DNA of 48,451 bases, taken from positions 64,001-112,451 of the forward strand of contig JAFLEE010000006.1 in assembly GCA_017302015.1 (NCBI GenBank), written 5' to 3'. Every line of letters begins with the position of its first letter. Positions within the stretch are counted from its first letter, which is position 1. The position numbers were made by a program, and so were the translations under genes. Of the stretch, positions 37,094 through 44,266 are shown piece by piece. The notes beneath the pieces are model-generated. The model was not told where the DNA came from. It did no database searches and was given only the letters and a program-made list of their open reading frames with translations. This DNA is from Spirochaetota bacterium. GTDB taxonomy: Bacteria > Spirochaetota > UBA12135 > COTS27 > JAFLEE01.

Positions 37094-39823
37094 ATGAACC
37101 CACGCCGGATGTTCCCCTTCGCTCCCGTCCTCCTCGCGCTGCTGCTCCCGATGGCCGCGGCCGAGTTCACGGTGGCCCCCGACGGCGATGACCGGGCCCC
37201 GGGCACGCGGGAGAAGCCCTTCGCCACGCTTTCCCGCGCCCGCGAGGCGATCCGGGAATGGCGGGCCGGGGCGGCCCCGAAGGAAGCGGTGCAGGTGCGC
37301 CTGCGGCAGGGAACCTATTTCCTCCCCGAGACTTTCCTCCTCGAACCCCGGGATTCGGGCACCGCCCAATTTCCCGTCACCTACGCTTCCGCGCCCGGGG
37401 AGAAGGCCGTCCTAAGCGGCGGGCGCCCCATCGAGGGGCTGCAAGAGGGGAAACTCCCCGGCGGCGCGCGGGTGTGGACGGCCCAACTCCCCTCGGTCAA
37501 GAGCGGCGCGTGGTATTTCCGCCAGCTCTTCGCCACCCCGACGGGAGCGCCCGCCTATGCGCGCCGCTACCGGCCCCATCTCGGGATGAAGCGGGTGGAT
37601 GGGCTGACCTATTCGCCCCGCCGCAAGGCGGCCTCCCATCGGGCGGCCCAGATCGATTTCATGTACGCCCCCGGCGATTTCAAGCCCTGGGAGAACCTCG
37701 CGGATGTGGAGGTGGTCGTGCTCCACGTCTGGAGTTCGTCGCGCCTATTGATCCAGGGGCTGGATCCCGAACACCATATCGTGACCTTCACGGGCATGCC
37801 GACCTTCGCGGTGGACCAGGGCGGCCTGCAGCCCTATTACATCGAGAACGTGAAGGAGGCCCTGGCGAGTCCCGGCGAATGGTACCTGGATCGAAAGAGC
37901 GGCGAACTGCGCTACCTGCCGCTGGCCGGGGAGTCCCTGGGGAACACGCGCCTCGTCGCCCCCGCCCTCGCGCGGGTGGTGGCGGTTCAGGGCGATTGGG
38001 CGAAGGGCGACCCCGTGCACCACGTGGTGTTCAGCAATCTCGGCTTCTCCCACAACGAGACGCCCCTCCCCAAGGAGGGCTACGGCGGCTCCCAGGGCCA
38101 GCCCGACCTCGGGGCGGCGGTCGAACTCGTCGGGGCGGATTCGGTGGCCCTGGTGGGATGCACGATTGCCCATGTCGGCAGTTACGGCGTGGCGATCGGG
38201 CGCGGGTGCCACGGCGACCGCGTCGTCGGTTGCCGCCTCGCGGACCTCGCCGGGGGCGGGGTGAAGGTGGGCGATCCCGCCCTCAACGCCTCCTCGAAAG
38301 ACCCCGAGGTGCCCGCCGACAACCGGGTCGAGAATTGTTCGATCGTCGACGGCGGGCTCATGTATTTTTCCGCCAACGCCATCTGGGGGGGGATCGTGCG
38401 GGGGCTGCAATTGCGGCACAACGAGATCGAGAACTTCGCCTACGCGGGCATCGCGGTGGGCTGGAGCTGGAATGATACGCCCACGGCCTGCGCGTCGAAC
38501 CTCATCGAGGCCAACGTCATCCGCCGCGTGTGCACGCTCCTCGCCGACGGCGCGAGCATCTACACCCTCGGGCGGCAGCCGGGCACGGTGATCCGCGGGA
38601 ACGTCGTGATGGACAACCCCAAGAGCATCTACACGAAGGAGCATTGGCAACTCGGCCTCTACCTCGACGAGGGGTCCTCCGAGATGCTGGTGGAGGACAA
38701 CCTCGTCGCCCGCGTCGGCACCCACGGCTTCAATTTGAACGGGGGCGCCCAGAACCTCATCCGCAATAATATCCTCGGCCCGGTCTACGGGAACCACGGG
38801 CCCTTCATCCGCAGCTACAAGAAGCCGTTCACGAAGGGGAACGTCTTCGAGCGCAACCTCATCTGGTGCGATAGCCCCAATCTGGCGGACGCCGCCTGGG
38901 CCCCGGGCGAGTTCCTCTGCCGCTCGAACCTCTATTGGCATCGCCAGGGCTCCAATTTCGCCTGGTTCGGGAAGCGCTTCGAGGAGTGGCAGGGGATGGG
39001 CCAGGATGAGGGCTCGTTGCTGGCCGATCCCCTCTTCAAGGATCCCGCGAACGACGATTACACGCTGAAGCCGGGGTCCCCGGCCTCGCGCGTGGGGTTC
39101 CGGCCCTTCGATTTCTCCAAGGCCGGCCTCGAAGCGGCGTGGAAGGGGATCCGCGCCCCGGCGTCGGCCTCCCCGGCGCCCGTGTTCTCCATGAAACTGC
39201 CGACTGTCGATTCGCGCCCGCCGGATTTCTCCTTCGATTTCGAGAATATCCCCCTGGGGGTGACGCCCCGCGGCTTCGGGGCCAATGGCTTCAGCCCAGA
39301 GGCGAATTTCCAGGTGAGCGAGGAGTGCGCCTACCGCGGCAAGCGCTCTCTCAAGGTCACCGACGCGAAATCCGCCGCGAAATCATTCTATCCCTACCTC
39401 ACCTTCCTCGCCGCCAAGCCACTCCACACGGGCAAGGTGGCCCTCTCCGCGGCGATCCGCCTCAAGCCCGAGGCGCCCATCATGCTCGATTTGAGTTTCC
39501 GGGACTACACGAAGGTGGGGAACGCCACCAAGGAGTTCACCGGAGGCCCCTCGGTCCAATTCCAGCCAGACGGCCGGGTGACCATGGGCGGCGAGGAACT
39601 CGCCCAGGTGCCCCTCGGGAAATGGGCCCTCCTCTCCGTGGAGTTCGATTTCGGGGGCCGGGCGGCGAAGGTCTCGGTCAAGGGGGATGGCGTGGCGGCG
39701 AAGGAGAAGGCCCTCGAACTCTCGAAGGAGTTCACCGCTTTCAGCTGGTTCGGCTTCATCGCCGGGGATTCGGCGGACGGCAACGCCTACATCGACGATC
39801 TCAAGATGGTCTACACGCCGTAA
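37094..39823 (+). CDS. Secreted right-handed beta-helix enzyme (GH141-like) with C-terminal beta-sandwich
   Basis: 909 residues, AGGAG upstream, signal peptide MFPFAPVLLALLLPMAAA. The start of the mature protein (FTVAPDGDDRAPGTREKPFA, VQVRLRQGTYFLPETFLLEP) is the entry of parallel beta-helix enzymes. Repeats of the helix run to about residue 660 (VALVGCTIAHVG, NRVENCSIVDGG, NLIEANVIRRVC, GTVIRGNVVMDNP, LVEDNLVARVG, NLIRNNILG). The C-terminus (about 700-905: FDFENIPLGVTP, HTGKVALSAAIRL, GKWALLSVEFDFGG, NAYIDDLKMVY) resembles a concanavalin/LamG-like sandwich. The layout is that of GH141 enzymes (fucosidase/xylanase activities known) and some polysaccharide lyases; the exact activity is an inference. 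It lies in the LacI operon; LacI likely controls it. Confidence 0.75.
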   Translation: MNPRRMFPFAPVLLALLLPMAAAEFTVAPDGDDRAPGTREKPFATLSRAREAIREWRAGAAPKEAVQVRLRQGTYFLPETFLLEPRDSGTAQFPVTYASAPGEKAVLSGGRPIEGLQEGKLPGGARVWTAQLPSVKSGAWYFRQLFATPTGAPAYARRYRPHLGMKRVDGLTYSPRRKAASHRAAQIDFMYAPGDFKPWENLADVEVVVLHVWSSSRLLIQGLDPEHHIVTFTGMPTFAVDQGGLQPYYIENVKEALASPGEWYLDRKSGELRYLPLAGESLGNTRLVAPALARVVAVQGDWAKGDPVHHVVFSNLGFSHNETPLPKEGYGGSQGQPDLGAAVELVGADSVALVGCTIAHVGSYGVAIGRGCHGDRVVGCRLADLAGGGVKVGDPALNASSKDPEVPADNRVENCSIVDGGLMYFSANAIWGGIVRGLQLRHNEIENFAYAGIAVGWSWNDTPTACASNLIEANVIRRVCTLLADGASIYTLGRQPGTVIRGNVVMDNPKSIYTKEHWQLGLYLDEGSSEMLVEDNLVARVGTHGFNLNGGAQNLIRNNILGPVYGNHGPFIRSYKKPFTKGNVFERNLIWCDSPNLADAAWAPGEFLCRSNLYWHRQGSNFAWFGKRFEEWQGMGQDEGSLLADPLFKDPANDDYTLKPGSPASRVGFRPFDFSKAGLEAAWKGIRAPASASPAPVFSMKLPTVDSRPPDFSFDFENIPLGVTPRGFGANGFSPEANFQVSEECAYRGKRSLKVTDAKSAAKSFYPYLTFLAAKPLHTGKVALSAAIRLKPEAPIMLDLSFRDYTKVGNATKEFTGGPSVQFQPDGRVTMGGEELAQVPLGKWALLSVEFDFGGRAAKVSVKGDGVAAKEKALELSKEFTAFSWFGFIAGDSADGNAYIDDLKMVYTP

Positions 39824-39835
39824 GGAAGGCACGCC

Positions 39836-40267
39836 ATGCCCTACCTGTTCCTCATCCGCCATGGCGCTTCGTTCATGCCCCATCCCGCCCTCGTTGGGGA
39901 GATCCTGGCGTGGAACGAAGCGATGGCGAAAAAGGGGATTCTCCTCGATGGAAATCCCTTGCGCCCCGCGGGGGAAGCGGTGACCCTCCGGGTGCGACGC
40001 GGCCGATCGATGACGGCGCCGGGGCATTTTTCGGCGGAGGAGGAGCAGGTCTCCGCCTACGTGCTGGTGGATCGCCCCGATTTGAAGGGGGCGATCGCCT
40101 TGGCCGCGACCCATCCGATGGCGAAGGCGGCGACGATCGAAGTGCGCGAGGTCTGGGGAGCATTGCCGGCCCTCATGGGATCGCCTCGGCCGAAGCGGCG
40201 GCCCCGAAGGTCTCCGCCCCGTTCCCCGGGGCCGCGGTCCCGCAGGAGCGCACCGGGCCATCCCTGA
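39836..40267 (+). CDS. YciI/DGPF-domain protein
   Basis: 143 residues, 12 bases after the beta-helix gene, with GGAAGG before the ATG, hence same operon. Residues 1-105 follow the YCII-related fold: YLFLIRHGA at the start, GILLDGNPLRPAGEAVTLRV, a G-FSAEEEQVSAYVLVD strand and LAATHPMAKAATIEVREVW at the end. In typical members the middle reads TDGPF-E-KE; here it is TAPGHFSAEEE, so the DGPF signature itself is altered. Function of the family is unclear (small ferredoxin-like dimers, some hydrolase-like). The last ~35 residues are Arg/Pro/Ser-rich low complexity, probably disordered. Confidence 0.75.
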   Translation: MPYLFLIRHGASFMPHPALVGEILAWNEAMAKKGILLDGNPLRPAGEAVTLRVRRGRSMTAPGHFSAEEEQVSAYVLVDRPDLKGAIALAATHPMAKAATIEVREVWGALPALMGSPRPKRRPRRSPPRSPGPRSRRSAPGHP

Positions 40268-40279
40268 AAAGTTAGAAGA

Positions 40280-40308
40280 GAGGATCCCGGGTCCGCGCGC
40301 CGATCCTC
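40280..40308. terminator. Hairpin between convergent genes
   Basis: GAGGATC (40280-40286) and GATCCTC (40302-40308) form a perfect seven-pair stem around a GC-rich 15-base loop. It lies between the YciI-like and AraC stops. T tract absent, so termination is a weak inference. Confidence 0.35.
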
Positions 40309-40388
40309 GTTGATGGACGGGCGAGATACTTTTGGGCCGGGGGTTCGCGCGTGCGGATCGGAAAATTGGGGATAAGTCTCACATCTTC

Positions 40389-41291
40389 CTAGATCCCTTC
40401 GTGCTGGGTATAGACCGGCGCTTCTTCGCCGAAATGCACCGCTTGGAAACGCTTGGGCGAGAGCCCGAAATGCCGGGTGAACATGCGGGTGAATTGGCCG
40501 GGATCCTCCACCCCCACCATGCGGGCGACTTCGCCCACGCGGAAATGTTGACCGAGGAGCATGGCGGCTTGGGAGAGGCGCTGTTCCCGAACCACCGAGT
40601 GGACCGTGCGGCCCAGGGCCTTTCGCATGCGAAGGCTTAGGTTCCGCTCGGACATGCCCGCCACGGATGCGAGTTCCCGCAAGGGAAGGGGTTGCGCCAA
40701 GTTGCGGCGGATATGGGAGAGGACGCGCTCCACCGCGCCGTCTGGCCGTTCGGGGGTAGGCGCTTCCTTTGGGGACGCGCGGGAGAGCAGGCCGAGCATT
40801 TCGAGAATGAAGATTTCGGCGCACCGGGAAGCGGCCCATTCCCGCCCCGGCGCGCGGGAAAGGAGGGGCAGATAATCCAGGATGGCGTGGTAGGCGGGAT
40901 GGGCCACGCGGTGGCTGAGGAGGAAGCTCTCCACGAGGCGTTCCTCGAAGGCGTCTCCGGTGGCCAGGGTCGAGTCGCGGATGACCAGGTTCCAGAACCT
41001 CAGGAAAAGGTCGCGGGTGCGGTGGGAGGAGATCTCGTGGACCACATCGGGATCGGCGATGAACACGGTCCCCGGGGCGAGGGGGAAGCGCTCGCCGCCG
41101 TGGGCGTACTCGCCCCGGCCCGCGACCACGAGGCAGAGCTCGAAATAATGGAGGTGCCGGTGGGGCGCGTTCGTGGTGGCCACATCGAAACGGGCGGTCC
41201 GGCCATCGCTGAGGGAGAGCCGGTAGCGGCCGTAGGCGAGTTCCACGGGGGGATTGGGGCGCCACTCGGGGGGCGGGTTCTTCGGGGCCAT
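40389..41291 (-). CDS. AraC-family transcriptional regulator
   Basis: 300 residues from ATG 41291. N-terminal cupin-type sensor (about 10-110: HRHLHYFELCLVVAGRGEYA with LAPGTVFIADPDVVHE), a helical linker, and a C-terminal double helix-turn-helix (about 200-290: PLPLRELASVAGMSERNLSL, VGEVARMVGVEDPGQFTRMF, FGLSPKRFQ). It faces the URO-D-family gene across 137 bases and probably activates it. There is no Shine-Dalgarno; a TTGACT-17-TTACCC promoter would start the message almost at the ATG. GTG 41306 is an alternative start. AraC/URO-D neighbourhoods of this kind are frequent in Lentisphaerota- and Hydrogenedentota-like genomes. Confidence 0.9.
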   Translation of the reverse strand: MAPKNPPPEWRPNPPVELAYGRYRLSLSDGRTARFDVATTNAPHRHLHYFELCLVVAGRGEYAHGGERFPLAPGTVFIADPDVVHEISSHRTRDLFLRFWNLVIRDSTLATGDAFEERLVESFLLSHRVAHPAYHAILDYLPLLSRAPGREWAASRCAEIFILEMLGLLSRASPKEAPTPERPDGAVERVLSHIRRNLAQPLPLRELASVAGMSERNLSLRMRKALGRTVHSVVREQRLSQAAMLLGQHFRVGEVARMVGVEDPGQFTRMFTRHFGLSPKRFQAVHFGEEAPVYTQHEGI

Positions 41292-41297
41292 GGGGGA

Positions 41298-41326
41298 GGG
41301 TAACACCCCATTGCCGGAAAAGTCAA
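41298..41326 (-). promoter_or_regulatory. Possible leaderless promoter of the AraC gene
   Basis: On the minus strand TTGACT (41326-41321), 17 bases, TTACCC (41303-41298). The -35 is good and the -10 weak, as for an activator-dependent promoter. The -10 ends seven bases before the ATG. Confidence 0.3.
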
Positions 41327-41343
41327 AAAAATGGCGCCGGGGG

Positions 41344-41367
41344 CCATTCCGGTTCGGCGGGGAATGG
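41344..41367. repeat. Inverted repeat in the AraC/URO-D divergent region
   Basis: CCATTCC (41344-41350) and GGAATGG (41361-41367) are perfect seven-base arms with a ten-base spacer. They lie between the two divergent start codons and are a candidate binding site for the AraC protein. Confidence 0.35.
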
Positions 41368-41428
41368 TGTAACCTTCCCTTCGGAAACGCCCCCGAAACC
41401 GAATCGGGCGGCCCTCCCGGAGCGCCCC

Positions 41429-42691
41429 ATGACTTCCCGAGAACGCATCCTCGCCGCCCTCTCGTTCCAGAGCGTCGACCGCCTGCCGGTGGATCTGGGC
41501 GCCATGCGCTCCACCGGGATCAGCGCGTTCGCCTACCCAAAATTGGTCGAGGCCCTCGGCCTTCCCCCGCGTCGCCCCCGGGTGCACGACACGACGCAGA
41601 TGCTCGCCATCGTGGAGAGGGACGTCCAGGAGGCGATGGGGCTCGATGTGGAACTCCTCGACGTCGCCGGCAACACGGCGCTCTGGGAGGACGCGGGGGA
41701 GTGGCACGACTTCGATTATGGCGGCCGCCTCGAGGCGCGGGTGCGCCATCCTGAAGCGCACCGGGTACTCCCCGGGGGGACAGTCGAGCAGAAATGCGGC
41801 GGGCAATGGAACCACCGCATGCCTCCGGGGTCCCATGTGTTCGACGCCCTCCATGGGGGCCAACCGGTTGACCTGGACGGCGAACTGCCGAAAGAAGATC
41901 TCGCCGCCTTGCGGCGCAGGCTCGAAGGCGAGACGGTGGATGCCAATTGGTTGGAGCGGGTCGTGGCGACCTGCCGCAGGGCCCGGGAATCCAGCGACCG
42001 GGCCATCCTGCTCCACGATGTCGGGTTCCCGTTCGGCTTCCGGGGAGGCATGGCGGCATGGTCCATGACGTGCGTGGAGGATCCGGAGTACGTCCACGCG
42101 CTCCACGAGATCCTCACCCAGCACGCCCATCGCCGCCTCTCGGCCATCCTCCCGCACCTCGCGCCCTACGTCGATGTGCTCATGGTGTGCGCCGACGACC
42201 AGGGCACCCAGGCCTCCACCATCCTTCCCCCGCGCCTCTACCGGGAACTCTATGTGCCCTACCAGAGGCGGCTAAACGATCTTTGCCACCGCCTCGCCCC
42301 GCAGGTGAAGACCTTCTACCATTGCTGCGGCGCCATCTACGAGATCCTCGACGACGTGATCGCCTCCGGTTATGATGTGCTCAACCCCGTGCAGTGGAGC
42401 GCCGGCGGCCACAGCTATCGCGAATGGAAGGACCGCTGCCGCGGTCGCATCGCGCTCTGGGGCGGCGGGGTCAATAGCCAGGTCACCCTGCCCCACGGCA
42501 CGACGGCGGACGTGGCCGCGGAAGCCGCGGAAGTGGCGTCCTACCTTCAGGAAGATTCCGGCTTCGTGTTCTGCCCCATCCATAATCTGCTGGCGGAAAC
42601 GCCGGCGGAGAAGGTGCTCGCGCTCTACGGCGCGGCGAAGCGGGTGGGGGGCGGGGCGAAGGTCCCGCGGATGGGGGCCGCCGTCGTGTGA
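41429..42691 (+). CDS. URO-D-family (uroporphyrinogen decarboxylase-like) protein, probable methyltransferase type
   Basis: 420 residues, GGAG nine bases before the ATG. The start MTSRERILAALSFQSVDRLPVDLG is the standard opening of the URO-D superfamily (R-R---AL-----DR-PV). The barrel shows CADDQGTQASTILPPRLYRE and QVKTFYHCCGAIYEIL, where the His-Cys pair fits the zinc/corrinoid-methyltransferase subgroup (MtaA/CmuA-like: H-C-G), then DVLNPVQ and a final Cys in FVFCPIHNL. True HemE enzymes lack these. It may move methyl groups from, or demethylate, a methoxylated compound; partner corrinoid proteins are not in the window. Likely activated by the divergent AraC regulator. Confidence 0.88.
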   Translation: MTSRERILAALSFQSVDRLPVDLGAMRSTGISAFAYPKLVEALGLPPRRPRVHDTTQMLAIVERDVQEAMGLDVELLDVAGNTALWEDAGEWHDFDYGGRLEARVRHPEAHRVLPGGTVEQKCGGQWNHRMPPGSHVFDALHGGQPVDLDGELPKEDLAALRRRLEGETVDANWLERVVATCRRARESSDRAILLHDVGFPFGFRGGMAAWSMTCVEDPEYVHALHEILTQHAHRRLSAILPHLAPYVDVLMVCADDQGTQASTILPPRLYRELYVPYQRRLNDLCHRLAPQVKTFYHCCGAIYEILDDVIASGYDVLNPVQWSAGGHSYREWKDRCRGRIALWGGGVNSQVTLPHGTTADVAAEAAEVASYLQEDSGFVFCPIHNLLAETPAEKVLALYGAAKRVGGGAKVPRMGAAVV

Positions 42692-42737
42692 GGCGATGGG
42701 TTCGTCGGGGCGGGGCCACAACTCGGCGGGGGGAACT

Positions 42738-44048
42738 TCATTCCTGCGGCAGCCTCTCCCCTCGCTCCCCCGTGCCCATCCCGCGCGCGAAGACGAGGAC
42801 GAGGAGCATCTCCGCGAAGAAGCCGAACATGAGGCAAGCGGCCCCGCTGACGTGCCCGAGGCCCCCGGCCATGAAGAAGAGGCTGGCGGACAGATAGATG
42901 GCGGTGAAGCGCCCCAGGCTGCCCACCGCCATCGCCAGGGTCTTGCGGTGGAGCATGGCGAGGCCGTGGTAATAATTGCGAACCGTGATGAAGATGGGGA
43001 TGGGGACGAGGGGGCGGATGGCCTCGAGGGCCCGCCGCGTCATTTCGCCCCTGCTCCCGAGAAGATGGGCCATGAGGAAATCCCCCAGCGGCGTGAACGC
43101 CACGAGGGCGAAGGCCCCGATCGAAACGAAGGTGAGGCGAATCACGAAGCGACGCACCCCGGCGAGCCCCTTGAATCCGAAGGTGATGAAGAGGTGGCGC
43201 ACCTGGTTGAGGGGATTTTGGAAGAGGATGGCGAAATCGAAGGCGATGCGCAGCGCCGCGATGGTGATGACGGGATCGGGGGCGCGGCTGGCGAAGGAGA
43301 AGATGACGGGACGCGACAGGGAGAAGATGAGGCTCGTGAGGGCGGTGGGCCAAAAGAATGCGAAGATCTCCCCCCAGGGGCGCGCCTTCGTTCCTTCCCG
43401 CGCGAAGCGGCCGCGTAGGCGCCGGGCGAGGATCCAGAAAATGCAGGCTTGGAGCGCCGTCGAGATGGAGAGGGAGGCGGCGAGCACCAGAGCCGGCCGG
43501 TAACCCAGGCGGAGGCCGATAAAGAGCGCGGCCAAAGAGCTGGCGGCGGCGGCGAGGTTGACGGTGGTGATGGTGCGGGTGCGGCGGGCCTGGAGGAGGA
43601 GTCCGATGGCGTATTCCCGGAACCCGTTGAGCAGCACCAGGGGGCTGAGCCAGGCGAGGCAGCTGCGCACCGCCGCGAGCATGGCGTCGTCCACGCGGAA
43701 GAGCAGGCGCACGAGGCGATCCCCGCCCGGGGAGAACGCCATGAAGCACACCGGGAGACTCAGCGCGCCGCAGAGCGCGAGGGTGAATCGAAGCACCGAC
43801 CGGCGGCTGTCCCGATTGCGGCCGAGGGCGTTGGAGGTCTGGGAGAGGAAGGCGAGGAGGTCCCCGAACATGGAAAAGAGGCTCCCCGCGATGGCGAAGA
43901 CCGCGAGTTCTCCGGCGGCGTCCTGCCAGCGCGCGACGACGCCGTTTTGCACCTGTTGGACGAGGAGCGCCAGCCAGCCGGTGAGGGCTAGGGGCCACCA
44001 GAAGTGGAAATAGACGGATGGGGGATTCGCTTCTACCGGACGGGCCAT
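42738..44048 (-). CDS. ANKH-like multi-spanning membrane transporter (MOP/MATE-like fold)
   Basis: 436 residues with about twelve hydrophobic spans. Two halves resemble each other and the animal ANKH protein: FHFWWPLALTGWLALLVQQV at the start, FFWPTALTSLIFSLSRPVIF (compare the FWWPLAL-SRPIVN segment of ANKH), and VPIPIFITVRNYYHGLAMLH (compare FPVPVTVRAHLTGWLM). ANKH exports pyrophosphate/ATP-related anions or citrate in animals; bacterial relatives are little studied. Flippase-type MOP proteins are the alternative. ATG 44048 lacks a Shine-Dalgarno and a TACAAT box stands eight bases upstream. It converges with the URO-D gene and is divergent from aconitase; if the substrate is citrate, the neighbour would make sense, but that is speculation. 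Confidence 0.6.
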   Translation of the reverse strand: MARPVEANPPSVYFHFWWPLALTGWLALLVQQVQNGVVARWQDAAGELAVFAIAGSLFSMFGDLLAFLSQTSNALGRNRDSRRSVLRFTLALCGALSLPVCFMAFSPGGDRLVRLLFRVDDAMLAAVRSCLAWLSPLVLLNGFREYAIGLLLQARRTRTITTVNLAAAASSLAALFIGLRLGYRPALVLAASLSISTALQACIFWILARRLRGRFAREGTKARPWGEIFAFFWPTALTSLIFSLSRPVIFSFASRAPDPVITIAALRIAFDFAILFQNPLNQVRHLFITFGFKGLAGVRRFVIRLTFVSIGAFALVAFTPLGDFLMAHLLGSRGEMTRRALEAIRPLVPIPIFITVRNYYHGLAMLHRKTLAMAVGSLGRFTAIYLSASLFFMAGGLGHVSGAACLMFGFFAEMLLVLVFARGMGTGERGERLPQE

Positions 44049-44056
44049 GGCGCGCT

Positions 44057-44062
44057 ATTGTA
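44057..44062 (-). promoter_or_regulatory. -10 box directly before the ANKH-like start codon
   Basis: TACAAT on the minus strand, eight bases before ATG 44048; no good -35 (GCGGGA at 17 bases). Would give a leaderless message. Confidence 0.3.
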
Positions 44063-44241
44063 ACCCCGCGCCCGAGCATTCCCGCTTAGTGCGGTGTTCC
44101 GGGTGTCCCCATTGGCCGGATGGGTCAAGCTCGCTGCCGGTGGCATCCAGCAAAATCGGATATCCGTGTTCCTGATTCGAGGCAAAATCGCCCTTGCTCT
44201 CCCACCCCGGCATGTTAACTTTAAGGGGCGAATTCCCAATT

Positions 44242-44257
44242 TCTTCAATATTGAAGA
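44242..44257 (+). promoter_or_regulatory. Perfect 16-bp palindrome over the aconitase ribosome site
   Basis: TCTTCAATATTGAAGA is perfectly self-complementary; its right end runs into the Shine-Dalgarno GAAGAGG that ends seven bases before ATG 44267. As DNA it is a good operator for a dimeric regulator; as RNA it could form a six-pair stem hiding part of the ribosome site. An extended -10 (TGTTAACTT, 44213-44221) with TTGCTC (44194-44199) upstream is a weak promoter candidate. Confidence 0.5.
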
Positions 44258-44266
44258 GGCCCACCC

